Positions 41,659 to 49,018 of a stretch of DNA of 64,000 bases are shown piece by piece. The position numbers were made by a program, and so were the translations under genes. This DNA is from Pseudorhodoferax sp032153935 (GTDB lineage: Bacteria; Pseudomonadota; Gammaproteobacteria; Burkholderiales; Burkholderiaceae_C): NCBI RefSeq assembly GCF_964253035.1, contig NZ_CAXUQL020000001.1, forward strand, positions 4,650,001 through 4,714,000. Direction: 5' to 3'. The notes under the pieces are model-generated. The model was not told the origin of the DNA, ran no database searches, and saw only the letters and a program-made list of their open reading frames with translations. How positions within the stretch are numbered: the first letter of the stretch is position 1; every line of letters starts with the position of its first letter.

Positions 41659-41864
41659 CGCCGGTCGACAACTGGCCGCGTGTGCTGCGCAAGGCGTGGA
41701 GTGTGCGCCTTGCCATTCTCTCGGCCGGCCTGTCAGCCGTTGAGTTCGCGATGCCCTTCCTGGCGCCTGAGCGGCCCAGCGGCTGGTTTGCGGGCGCCGC
41801 GGTGCTGGTCTCGCTGGCCGCCGCTGGAGCACGCATCGTCGCGCAGCCCGGGAGCCTGCCGTGA
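41655..41864 (+). CDS. Putative holin
   Basis: 69 aa with two hydrophobic segments (LAILSAGLSAVEFAMPFL and GWFAGAAVLVSLAAAGA). Directly upstream of the lysozyme, with 4-nt overlaps both sides. Holins time lysis by permeabilising the inner membrane. Confidence 0.65.
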   Translation: MTPVDNWPRVLRKAWSVRLAILSAGLSAVEFAMPFLAPERPSGWFAGAAVLVSLAAAGARIVAQPGSLP

Positions 41865-42418
41865 GGCCGGCGCAGCGGCGCGCAGCCGCCACCATCGTGG
41901 TGGCCGGGGCCACACTGGTTGCCGGCAGCCCGTTTCTCATGGCGTTTCTGGGCAAGTGGGAGAGCGGCGGCGCAATGCCGGTGCTGACCGTCTACGCCGA
42001 CAAGTTGGCCGGCGGCCTGCCCACGGTCTGCAATGGTCTGACGCGGCACGTGACCAGCACGCCGATCATCGTGGGCCAGCGCTGGACGGTCGAGCAGTGC
42101 GAGGCCGAGGAGCGCGCAGCGGTCACTCGGGTGCAGCAGCAGCTCGCGCCGTGCTTCAAGCTGCCGCCCAGCCAGACCGTTTTTGACATGGCCACCTCGC
42201 ACGCGTGGAACCTCGGGGCGCGCAGCACCTGTGGCAGCGGCGCCATGCAGGCCTGGAACCGCGGCGAGTGGGCGCGTGGCTGCCAGCGGATCGCCCGCGG
42301 CGACGACGGCCGGCTCGTTTGGTCCTACGTGAGCCGGCCGGACGGCTCTAAGCAGTTCGTGCAGGGCCTGGCAAACCGCCGGGCGGATGAGGCCGCGCTG
42401 TGCGCGGGCGCCGCATGA
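41861..42418 (+). CDS. Endolysin, lysozyme (GH24, SAR type)
   Basis: 185 aa from GTG (GTGA). The N terminus is a weakly hydrophobic SAR helix (TIVVAGATLVAGSPFLMAFL) that can be released. The active site has Glu34 (KWESGG), Asp47 (VYADKLAGG) and Thr55 (PTVCNGLT). Later HAWNLG and AWNRG blocks are typical. It degrades peptidoglycan once the membrane is depolarised. Confidence 0.9.
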   Translation: MRPAQRRAAATIVVAGATLVAGSPFLMAFLGKWESGGAMPVLTVYADKLAGGLPTVCNGLTRHVTSTPIIVGQRWTVEQCEAEERAAVTRVQQQLAPCFKLPPSQTVFDMATSHAWNLGARSTCGSGAMQAWNRGEWARGCQRIARGDDGRLVWSYVSRPDGSKQFVQGLANRRADEAALCAGAA

Positions 42419-42951
42419 GGCTCGCACTCAAGAAGACCGCCCGGCCGACGCTGTTCGGCCCGGTCTCGCACGCCATCGGCAAGCGCCTTGACCATGGCCC
42501 CTACAGCCACGTCGAGCTGATCCTGCCCAACGGTCTCAGCGCGAGCGCGGTGATGGGAGAGGGCGTCCGCATCAAGGCCATCGGCTACAGCGGCGGCGTC
42601 GAGGCCTGGGACTTCTACGAACTGCCGGGCTCGCTCGGCGCGCGGGCGCACCGTTGGTTCGCAGATCACGCCGGCGAGGGCTACGACTACGGCGCCATGG
42701 TGCGCTTCTGGTGGGGCGTGGTGGCAGAGGAGCGAGGCCGCTGGACCTGCTGCGAGGCCGTCGGCGCAGCCTTGGGGTGGAGTCGGCCCTGGCCGTACAG
42801 CCCGAGCGGCCTGCTGGCACGGGCGGTGGACCACTACGCCGCCAGGAAGGTGGCCGGCCCCTGGCCGGACGACATGGAACGCATGTCACCGTCGCTGCGG
42901 CACCTCATCGGGTCGGGCCAGGCAGCGCTCAGCGATTGGGGGCGGCTATGA
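42415..42951 (+). CDS. Permuted papain-like amidase (YiiX/NlpC-like) in the lysis region
   Basis: 178 aa. The His comes first (GPYSHVELILPNG) and the Cys later (GRWTCCEAVGAALG), the permuted order of YiiX-type Cys hydrolases. An aromatic loop YDYGAMVRFWWG lies between. Chained to lysozyme by ATGA overlap. It may cleave peptide bonds of peptidoglycan or a lipid anchor; substrate unknown. Confidence 0.7.
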   Translation: MRLALKKTARPTLFGPVSHAIGKRLDHGPYSHVELILPNGLSASAVMGEGVRIKAIGYSGGVEAWDFYELPGSLGARAHRWFADHAGEGYDYGAMVRFWWGVVAEERGRWTCCEAVGAALGWSRPWPYSPSGLLARAVDHYAARKVAGPWPDDMERMSPSLRHLIGSGQAALSDWGRL

Positions 42952-43091
42952 ACGCGGTCTTCTGGGCCATGCTGCCCATGTGGTGGCGCATCCCTCTCAC
43001 CCTCGCGCAGCCGCCTGCCTGGTGCTGCGCCTGCGGCATGCCTGGTCACATCGCGGCGCATTGCCCGTACGAGCTCTGGAGGCGCAAGTGA
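42948..43091 (+). CDS. Zinc-knuckle mini-protein (CCHC)
   Basis: 47 aa. CACGMPGHIAAHC with the preceding Cys gives C-X2-C-X4-H-X4-C, the exact spacing of a retroviral-type zinc knuckle. The N-terminal half is hydrophobic (VFWAMLPMWWRIPLTLA). ATGA overlap upstream, GTG overlap downstream. No family known in phages to this writer. Confidence 0.6.
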   Translation: MNAVFWAMLPMWWRIPLTLAQPPAWCCACGMPGHIAAHCPYELWRRK

Positions 43092-43591
43092 TCCCGGCGA
43101 TCTACACCCATCTGGCCGCCGCCGGCGCCGCCCTGGCCATCGGTGTCGGCGGCGCTTGGTGGGCGCAAGACCAGCGCTACGGCCTGCAGATCGAGCAGCT
43201 GAAGCACCAAGCCACCAGCACCGAGCTGGCCGGCACCAGGCAGGCCGTCATCGACATGGCTGGCTTTCAGAAAGGATTGAACGATGCCCTCACCAACTTC
43301 CAAGCCGTCGGACAGCGCAACGCCGCTGCGCAACAGGATCTCTCGCGCAGCCTTGTTGAGCTGCGCGGCACTACTGCCGGCCTGCGCGGCGACTTTGCCA
43401 ACCTGCCCGGTCGAATCGAGCGCGCTGCCCGCGGCCCCCTCGCGCAGTACGCCAGCACCTGCACAGCCCTACTCGAAGACCTGGCAGCTCGAGGTGAACG
43501 ACTGGCGGAGCGCGGTGCAGACATCGCGGGAAAAGCTGATGGCCATTCCGCTGACACCGGACTGATGGAACAGGCTTGGCCGCGCAAGTGA
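43088..43591 (+). CDS. i-spanin (Rz-like)
   Basis: 167 aa from GTG. An N-terminal transmembrane helix (YTHLAAAGAALAIGVGGAWW) then a long coiled coil (LQIEQLKHQATSTELAGTRQ). Position and an overlapping Rz1 frame identify it. It spans the periplasm and fuses inner and outer membranes at lysis. Confidence 0.82.
   Translation: MIPAIYTHLAAAGAALAIGVGGAWWAQDQRYGLQIEQLKHQATSTELAGTRQAVIDMAGFQKGLNDALTNFQAVGQRNAAAQQDLSRSLVELRGTTAGLRGDFANLPGRIERAARGPLAQYASTCTALLEDLAARGERLAERGADIAGKADGHSADTGLMEQAWPRK
43284..43565 (+). CDS. o-spanin (Rz1-like), nested in Rz
   Basis: 93 aa in the +1 frame inside Rz. A basic start (PLRNRIS) is followed by a lipobox (LLSC at 24-27 or LPAC at 31-34) and a Pro/Ala/Ser-rich mature part, the Rz1 hallmark. 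Fully nested, as in lambda. It would be the outer-membrane partner of Rz. Confidence 0.72.
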   Translation: MPSPTSKPSDSATPLRNRISRAALLSCAALLPACAATLPTCPVESSALPAAPSRSTPAPAQPYSKTWQLEVNDWRSAVQTSREKLMAIPLTPD

Positions 43592-44670
43592 GCGGCGCAC
43601 CATCGCCGGCGGCCCTGCACATCACCCTGCAGGTCGACGCAAGGCTGCTCGGAGGCGACCTTCTCGAGCTCATCCGGGAAGCGGTGTCCGCCGGCAATGT
43701 CGTGGCCGCCGCGCCGCCGCCGGCGCTGCATCGGCCGCCCGAGCCGTCGGGCCCAGCGGCGGAGCGGACCGTCGGCCAGTGGCTTGTGGTCTACCGCGAC
43801 ATCCTGGCGCGCCGCCCGTACAAGCCGGCCACTCTGGTCAACCACACCTCGAACCTGAAGCACATTGAGCGACTGTGGGGCCAGATGCCCATCCGCTCGG
43901 TCAAGGCCCGCCACATCACGGCAGCAGCGCAGGATGCTTTCGGCGCTCGCGCCGCGCTGGCCCGGCGGGTCATCGACCACCTGAAGGACGTGATGCAGGA
44001 GGCGCTCATCAACGAGTGGATCGACGTGAACCCGGTGCTGGCCACGCGCCGCGTCCGGGTGAGGGTCACCCGCAAGCGCATGAGCTTGGAGACGTTCGAC
44101 GCCATGGCCGAGGTGGCGATCGCGCACCGCCAGCCGTGGATTGCGCCCATGATCCTGTTGGGCCTGGTCACTGGCCAGCGCCGGGCCGACCTGGCCAAGA
44201 TGCGCTTCGACGACGTGGTGGACGGCCATCTGCACGTCGAGCAGCAGAAGGAAGCGGGGAAGGGCTACGGCGCGCGTGTGGCGATCCCGCTGTCCTTGCG
44301 CCTGGACGTGCTGGGGCTGACGGTCGGCGAAGTCATCGAACTGTGCCGCGACTACGGCGCTCCAGGCCCCACGCTGCTGCGCAAGACCTCAGGTCGGCCG
44401 CTCGAGCTGTCCAGCCTGTCGGTGCGATTCCACGAGGTCATTCGCGCCGCGCTGGGCGACGACGCCTATGGGCCTCGCGAGTGGCCGTCGCTGCATGAAC
44501 TGCGCTCGCTGTCGGAGCGCCTGTACCGCGCCCAGGGCATCGACACACAGACCCTGCTCGGCCACTCCTCCAAGGAGATGACCGACAAGTACAACGACGA
44601 TCGCGGGCTGACGGCGAAGGAGTTCAAGCGCGTGAAGATCGCGGCGGAGCTCGAGGCAGAGACCGCGTGA
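43588..44670 (+). CDS. int: Tyrosine-type integrase
   Basis: 360 aa from GTG 43588 (GTGA with Rz); TTG 43576 is the alternative. The N-terminal core-binding domain precedes the catalytic domain with Arg in GLVTGQRRADLA, H-x-x-R in LHELRSLSERLY, His in LLGHSS and Tyr in MTDKYNDD. Located 115 nt from the tRNA-Pro remnant, it catalyses recombination between attP and the tRNA-Pro gene. It is co-oriented with the late operon, unlike lambda int. Confidence 0.93.
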   Translation: MSGAPSPAALHITLQVDARLLGGDLLELIREAVSAGNVVAAAPPPALHRPPEPSGPAAERTVGQWLVVYRDILARRPYKPATLVNHTSNLKHIERLWGQMPIRSVKARHITAAAQDAFGARAALARRVIDHLKDVMQEALINEWIDVNPVLATRRVRVRVTRKRMSLETFDAMAEVAIAHRQPWIAPMILLGLVTGQRRADLAKMRFDDVVDGHLHVEQQKEAGKGYGARVAIPLSLRLDVLGLTVGEVIELCRDYGAPGPTLLRKTSGRPLELSSLSVRFHEVIRAALGDDAYGPREWPSLHELRSLSERLYRAQGIDTQTLLGHSSKEMTDKYNDDRGLTAKEFKRVKIAAELEAETA

Positions 44671-44785
44671 CGGCGCTGCGCGACTTTTGCGCGAGTCTTG
44701 CCAGCACTCCCGGGCAAACCGCAGCAGATCAAATTGGGTGGACGCCCGTAAGTCATTGATCTAACACGGATTCATTGCGCCAAAT

Positions 44786-44834
44786 CTGGTTTGGGACCAG
44801 AGGGTCGTAGGTTCGAATCCTATCGCTCCGACCA
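44786..44834 (+). other. Right attachment site: 3' half of tRNA-Pro(UGG)
   Basis: From the anticodon arm to CCA: stem and loop TCTGG TTTGGGA CCAGA carry anticodon TGG, then the variable region, the T arm with GTTCGAATCC and the acceptor strand CGCTCCG-ACCA. The matching 5' strand CGGAGCG is absent upstream, so only the 3' half is here. The whole gene should be at the left end of the prophage, outside this window. Confidence 0.88.
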
Positions 44835-44846
44835 CATGAGACGGCC

Positions 44847-44880
44847 AAGGGCGTCCGGCAGACATGCCGGACGCCCTTTG
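44847..44880 (+). terminator. tRNA-Pro terminator
   Basis: AAGGGCGTCCGGCA, loop GACA and TGCCGGACGCCCTTTG. A strong hairpin with a short T run, the original terminator of the host tRNA gene. Confidence 0.8.
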
Positions 44881-44906
44881 TCATTGGGGAGCACGTGGGT
44901 GCGCCC

Positions 44907-45029
44907 TCAGCCCGGCTTGCGCGCTGTGTATTCGGAGAACACGCCGAGCTCGATGTGTCGCTGGACCAGCTCGAAGCCGGCCTCGCGCAGCGCGCGCTGG
45001 GCCTCGGCAAAGGCTGCGCTCAAGGACAT
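44907..45029 (-). CDS. Possible small protein, 40 aa
   Basis: MSLSAAFAEAQRALREAGFE followed by LVQRHIELGVFSEYTARKPG. A coherent helix-strand sequence on the strand opposite the neighbours, beginning 45 nt from the next plus-strand gene. No good ribosome-binding site. Included tentatively. Confidence 0.4.
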   Translation of the reverse strand: MSLSAAFAEAQRALREAGFELVQRHIELGVFSEYTARKPG

Positions 45030-45074
45030 CGACGGCGGCTGAGCCTCGGCTGTGAGTTGGGGAACAATGGTGCG

Positions 45075-45728
45075 ATGGGTGCCGCCGACTTTCTTCTTTC
45101 CCCGACCGTCCAGCACATCCTGCAACTGGTGCTGGCCGAGCCCGCCAGGCAGTTCGCCGCCGCCGACTTCGCCAAGCTGTGCAAGCTGGACCTGCCGCAG
45201 GTCGAGGAGACCTTGACCCATCTGCTGGGCAACGGCGTGCTGGCACGCGGCGAGGCCCGGGAAGGGCAGCCCGAGACCGTCGCGGCCAACACCGCGTTCG
45301 TGTTCTATCCCGAGCTGCGCCGCATCGCGCTCAAGTCCTTCGCGGCCGCCGAACCCTTGCGCGCGATGCTGCAGTCCAAGTTCCGCGCCTCGGTGCAGCG
45401 GGCCTTCCTGCTCGGCGAGGATGCCGAGACCGGGGCCCTGAATTTGTTGCTGGTGTATGCCGAGGTCGCTCCAGAGCGCGAGGCCCTCGACCAGGCCTTG
45501 CGCAAGCTGCTCAAGTCTGGCGCGCTGCGCCAGCATGTGCAGGCCGACGTGGTGCCCGCGCGGCGCTTCGAAGCGCTCAGGCGCGGCGATGTGTTGCACG
45601 CCCGGCTGGCGGCGGACGGCTGCATCGACATCTCGCCCACGGCGCCGAAGAAGTCCAGGGCCGTGCCTGCACCATCCATGGGCTTCCTGCAGCGCGCGCG
45701 CCAGCGCCTGGGTGGCTTCGGGCCCTGA
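45075..45728 (+). CDS. Winged-helix plus nucleotidyltransferase-like regulator protein
   Basis: 217 aa. The N-terminal winged helix (ADFLLSPTVQHILQLVLAEP, FAKLCKLDLPQVEETLTHLL) is followed by a region like minimal nucleotidyltransferases (AFLLGEDAETGALNLLLVYA) without the full GSxxxGxxxxxSDxD motif. The C-terminal tail is basic and rich in Pro. Probable transcription regulator; target unknown. Confidence 0.65.
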   Translation: MGAADFLLSPTVQHILQLVLAEPARQFAAADFAKLCKLDLPQVEETLTHLLGNGVLARGEAREGQPETVAANTAFVFYPELRRIALKSFAAAEPLRAMLQSKFRASVQRAFLLGEDAETGALNLLLVYAEVAPEREALDQALRKLLKSGALRQHVQADVVPARRFEALRRGDVLHARLAADGCIDISPTAPKKSRAVPAPSMGFLQRARQRLGGFGP

Positions 45729-45805
45729 AAGCCGCCGACTGTAGGACCCGCGGCCCGCGCACAAGGGCTGGCCGCTGACAGCGCCGCGCAGGCGTCGGCC
45801 CTACC

Positions 45806-46618
45806 GTGCAGCCCATGCTGCTCGATACCCGCGCCACCATCACCGTCGAATGTCCCCATGCCTGCCCGGTCGTGGCCATGCTGCGTCCGCGCAGCGGCGC
45901 CGCGCAGTGGGTGGTGTCCGAGCACTACGGCATCGCGCCCTGGATCCGCCCGCGCGAGTACGAGGACGCCTTCGGCAACCTGTGCCAGCGCTTCACGGTG
46001 CCGCCGGGCCGCACCCTGCTTGACGTGCGCTCGCAGGTGGAGGTGGATGCGGAGCTTGCGGTGGCGCCCGACGCCGCACCCACACCGATCGACCTGCTGC
46101 CCGACGATGTGTTGGTCTACCTGCTGCAAAGCCGCTACTGTCCTTCCGACAAGCTCGAGGCGCGGGCGCGCGACATCGTCGCGGGCGTGGTGCCGGGCTA
46201 TGCGCAGGTGGAGGCCATCCGCCACTGGATCCACGCCAACCACGCATACCGCTACGGCGTGAGCCAGGAGAGCACCGATGCGCTGGACACCATGCAGGCC
46301 AAGGCCGGCGTGTGCCGCGACTTCGCCCACGTCGGCGCTGCACTGTGCCGCAGCCTGCGCATCCCGGCCCGCATCGTCGTGGGCTACCTGTACCAATTGG
46401 ATCCGATGGATCTGCATGCCTGGTTCGAGGCCTTCGTGGGCGGGCGCTGGTACAGCTTCGACGCCACCCAGACCGCGCCGCGCGGCGGTCGTGTGGTGAT
46501 GGCCTATGGGCGCGACGCGGCCGACGTGGCCTTCCTGTCGAACTACGCCGACATGCAGGTGGTGGACATGCAGGTCAGCGTGGCGCTGGCCGGCGAGCAG
46601 CGCGTGCCCATGGCTTGA
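45806..46618 (+). CDS. Transglutaminase-like family protein
   Basis: 270 aa. Cys in KAGVCRDFAHVG, His in MDLHAWFEAFVGG and Asp in WYSFDATQTAP form the papain-like triad. The N-terminal strand domain (TITVECPHACPVVAML) is usual for bacterial members. Probably a cysteine protease or amide-processing enzyme in the cytoplasm (no signal peptide). Confidence 0.9.
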   Translation: MQPMLLDTRATITVECPHACPVVAMLRPRSGAAQWVVSEHYGIAPWIRPREYEDAFGNLCQRFTVPPGRTLLDVRSQVEVDAELAVAPDAAPTPIDLLPDDVLVYLLQSRYCPSDKLEARARDIVAGVVPGYAQVEAIRHWIHANHAYRYGVSQESTDALDTMQAKAGVCRDFAHVGAALCRSLRIPARIVVGYLYQLDPMDLHAWFEAFVGGRWYSFDATQTAPRGGRVVMAYGRDAADVAFLSNYADMQVVDMQVSVALAGEQRVPMA

Positions 46619-46875
46619 TTTGCCCCCATCTGCGCAGCTTGCACACGCACGACCGCAAATGGGGTTACACTCGCCGGCCTGCCGTGTCTTGCTCTCCCCC
46701 ACGGCAGCCATCGTCTGACATGCACGCGCCCTCTACCAGGGCACCTGCCACGCTCCATGACCGGGCCCCACCCGGTACCCCGCGGTCGTCGAACATCTCC
46801 GCGGCGAGCATCACCGCTCCGGCCCTTTGGCTGGATCTCCAACGCGTAGCGGCCAGCTTGGCCGAAACGCTGTTC

Positions 46876-47145
46876 ATGTCCGATTTTTCAAGCACAACCC
46901 TCACGCTCGGCAGATACCTCATCTCGCCTTTGATCCGCAGCGCCGACTGCGGCGGCTACAGTGCCTCCGTCTCGATCAAGAGCGGCCGCGGCAGCGCCAC
47001 CCACGACCGCGTGTTGCGCCTGGTCGGCCGTTTCTGCACGGCCGAAGGTGCCCAGTCCCACGCACTGGCCAAGGCCATCGAATACATTCGCCCACGCTTC
47101 GGTGCCGCGGGTGTTCTTTTTCCACATACCCAAGGAGCCGAATGA
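46876..47145 (+). CDS. Hypothetical protein overlapping infA, 89 aa
   Basis: MSDFSSTTLTLGRYLISPLI then YSASVSIKSGRG and ATHDRVLRLVGRFCTAEGA. A small alpha/beta protein, no known domain. Its stop overlaps the infA start (ATGA), which suggests translational coupling. About 250 nt of upstream sequence contains no gene and may hold a long leader. Confidence 0.65.
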   Translation: MSDFSSTTLTLGRYLISPLIRSADCGGYSASVSIKSGRGSATHDRVLRLVGRFCTAEGAQSHALAKAIEYIRPRFGAAGVLFPHTQGAE

Positions 47146-47405
47146 GCAAGGAAGAACTGATCGAGATGCGCGGCAAGGTGGACGAAGTCCTGCCTGACTC
47201 GCGTTTCCGCGTGACCCTGGAGAACGGCCACTCGCTGGTGGCCTACACCGGTGGCAAGATGCGCAAGCACCGCATCCGCATTCTCGCGGGCGACAACGTC
47301 TCGCTCGAACTTTCCCCTTACGACCTGACCAAGGGCCGGATCACCTTCCGGCATCTGGAACCCCGCGCTGGCGGCGCCCCGGCCCGCCCGCAATACCGAC
47401 GCTAA
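47142..47405 (+). CDS. infA: Translation initiation factor IF-1
   Basis: 87 aa, slightly longer than the usual 72 because of a basic tail (EPRAGGAPARPQYRR). The S1/OB domain shows MSKEELIEMRGKVDEVLPDS, LENGHSLVAYTGGKMRKHRI and DLTKGRITFR. IF-1 occupies the ribosomal A site in initiation. It shares ATGA with the upstream gene and precedes an RRM protein, a pairing common in this order for a second, stress-type IF-1 copy. Confidence 0.95.
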   Translation: MSKEELIEMRGKVDEVLPDSRFRVTLENGHSLVAYTGGKMRKHRIRILAGDNVSLELSPYDLTKGRITFRHLEPRAGGAPARPQYRR

Positions 47406-47428
47406 ATCTTCACCCTAGGAATCTCTCC

Positions 47429-47782
47429 ATGAGCACCCGCATCTACGTTGGCAACCTTGCCTACAGCATCACCTCCGACTCCCTGCGCGAGAACTTCGCC
47501 GCGTACGGCGAAGTCAAGTCCGCCCAAGTCATGCAGGACCGCGACAGCGGCCGCTCCAAGGGCTTCGGCTTTGTCGAAATGGGCTCTGCCGCAGAAGCCC
47601 AGGCCGCCATTAACGGCCTGAACGGCGCCATGGCCGACGGCCGTGCGCTGACGGTCAACGAAGCCCGCCCCCGTGAAGAAGGCGGCGGTGGCCGCGGCTT
47701 CGGCGGCGGCGGCGGTGGCCGTGGCGGCTACGGCGGCGGTGGTGGTGGCGGCGGCTACGGCGGTGGCCGCAGCAACTACTGA
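47429..47782 (+). CDS. Glycine-rich RRM RNA-binding protein (cold-shock type)
   Basis: 117 aa. RNP2 is IYVGNLAYS, RNP1 is SKGFGFVEM. The C-terminal 40 residues are almost all Gly with Arg/Tyr, like cyanobacterial Rbp and plant GRPs. It lies 23 nt after infA, a set often induced in the cold. Likely an RNA chaperone. Confidence 0.92.
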   Translation: MSTRIYVGNLAYSITSDSLRENFAAYGEVKSAQVMQDRDSGRSKGFGFVEMGSAAEAQAAINGLNGAMADGRALTVNEARPREEGGGGRGFGGGGGGRGGYGGGGGGGGYGGGRSNY

Positions 47783-47808
47783 TCGCCAAGGCGCCTGCGC
47801 CTGTGCAT

Positions 47809-47837
47809 CGACACAACCGCCTTCGGGCGGTTTTGTC
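47809..47837 (+). terminator. Terminator after the infA-RRM unit
   Basis: CGACACAACCGCC, loop TTCG and GGCGGTTTTGTCG. Stem with an internal T stretch, ending the transcript. Confidence 0.75.
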
Positions 47838-47853
47838 GTTTCTGGAGCGCTTA

Positions 47854-48121
47854 GAACGTGTTCAAGGTCTTTTCGGGGTCGCGTCAGTGCCTTTGCGGGA
47901 TGGGATGCAAGGCGCGGCGCGCAGCCAATAGCGGGGCTATAGGCAAGCGTCGCAACGCCGCAGACCGCCCGCAAAGGCACTGACCCTTCGGGTTGGGGCG
48001 AAATCGGGCGCCTTCTTTGCCTTGTCGCTTGCATGGGCACCAGCCCATGCGGCGCGCCAACGCTTCGAACGCATCCCGATTGCGCCTCAACGCGATCCCC
48101 GAAAAGACCTTGAACACGTTC
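47854..48121. repeat. MITE-like element with nested inverted repeats
   Basis: A perfect 25-bp inverted repeat bounds a 268-bp unit (47854-47878 and 48097-48121). Inside lie a perfect 17-bp inverted repeat (GTCAGTGCCTTTGCGGG at 47883-47899, its complement at 47968-47984) and a short ATAGC-GGG-GCTAT palindrome at 47928-47940. No transposase gene is present. The whole gap between the RRM gene and 48404 has no clear gene. Confidence 0.75.
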
Positions 48122-48403
48122 TTCAGCTTGTCCCACGTGGCCGTGGGCAAGGCTGTGGACAAGGGCAGGGGATTCGTCGCAAAGCCAAGCCTGGCGCGGC
48201 CTGCGACAGGATGCCTGCGAAACAGGCAGCGGCTCGGTCGAACCCGATGTTGCCGGCCTTGATCTCCTCCTGCGGCTGCGGCCCGCGCTGCTTGCATAAG
48301 GTTCTAACGATTGGTTCGTTCCCTTCTCGCAGGGGCTTGCACACAATCCGCCCGTTCTTTGCGACGGCCCGTGTGGCCGCCGTCTCTTGCAGGAGTTGTT
48401 CCC

Positions 48404-48631
48404 ATGGCCCATGCCCTGACCTTTTCGTCCGATCCGACCGCCATCCCCGCCGACTGGGCCAGCCGCGTGCTGGACGCGACCGCCCGCGCCTGGCAACTGG
48501 CGCCGCGCTCGACGCAGGCCCTGGCCCGTCGCGCCCCCCACGGCTATGTGCCGCGCCGGGCCCGCCTGCGTGCCGCTGCGCTGACCGCGGTGCAGCCGGC
48601 CTTGCCCAAGTTGCTGGCGCATTCGTGGTGA
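48404..48631 (+). CDS. Hypothetical small protein, 75 aa
   Basis: ATG preceded by AGGAG at 48391-48395. MAHALTFSSDPTAIPADWAS then a basic Arg/Ala-rich part. No known family. Overlaps the possible GTG of the VOC gene, so the two are likely co-transcribed. Confidence 0.6.
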   Translation: MAHALTFSSDPTAIPADWASRVLDATARAWQLAPRSTQALARRAPHGYVPRRARLRAAALTAVQPALPKLLAHSW

Positions 48632-48636
48632 AAGCC

Positions 48637-48999
48637 ATGGACATTCAGGCCATCAACCGTGTGCAGCTGCCGTTCCCGCCGGCTCTGGCCAGCGCGGTCA
48701 CGCATTTCTACGGCGAGCTGCTGGGCCTCACGCTGATGCCGCAGCCGCCCGGGCCGGTGCTGCGCTTCGCCGCGCGCGGCCAGCGCGTGGACCTGGTCGC
48801 CACCGAGCAGGCCGCTACCGCGGCGCCCGGGCTCACGCCGCTGTCCTTCGAGGTGCAAGGCCTGCCGCAACTGCGCAAGCGCCTGCTCGATGCTGCCTTT
48901 CCGCTTGAAGAGAACCAGCCGCTGCCGGGGTATCTGCGCTTTTTCGTGCACGATCCGGCTGGCAACCGGCTCGAGTTCGTCGAGCCGGATGTGAACTGA
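48637..48999 (+). CDS. VOC (glyoxalase-fold) family protein
   Basis: 120 aa. INRVQLPFPPALASAVTHFY opens a VOC fold and PGYLRFFVHDPAGNRLEFVE is the usual metal-side end (Glu). GTG at 48628 overlapping the upstream stop is an alternative start. Probable small metal-dependent enzyme or binding protein; substrate unknown. Confidence 0.82.
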   Translation: MDIQAINRVQLPFPPALASAVTHFYGELLGLTLMPQPPGPVLRFAARGQRVDLVATEQAATAAPGLTPLSFEVQGLPQLRKRLLDAAFPLEENQPLPGYLRFFVHDPAGNRLEFVEPDVN

Positions 49000-49018
49000 A
49001 CCACCCCCAAGGAGACCC

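Larger units (their letters stand above)
1..44834. mobile_element. Prophage (lambda-like control, siphovirus morphology), left end outside window
   Basis: The run of phage genes is uninterrupted: a leftward recombination operon, a divergent immunity region, then a rightward replication, packaging, head, tail, lysis and integrase block. The integrase ends 115 nt before a 3' half of a tRNA-Pro gene, which is the host side of the right attachment site. The left end, with the restored whole tRNA, lies upstream of base 1. Every module needed for a functional siphovirus is present within the window except an identifiable excisionase and the left att site. Confidence 0.95.

Noticed and set aside
44771..44834. 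A complete tRNA gene at the right end
   Set aside because: The 5' acceptor and D-arm sequence is missing; only the 3' half is present.
47884..48297. A 137-codon minus-strand protein over the repeat element
   Set aside because: It runs through the inverted repeats and has no domain; the DNA structure explains the sequence better.
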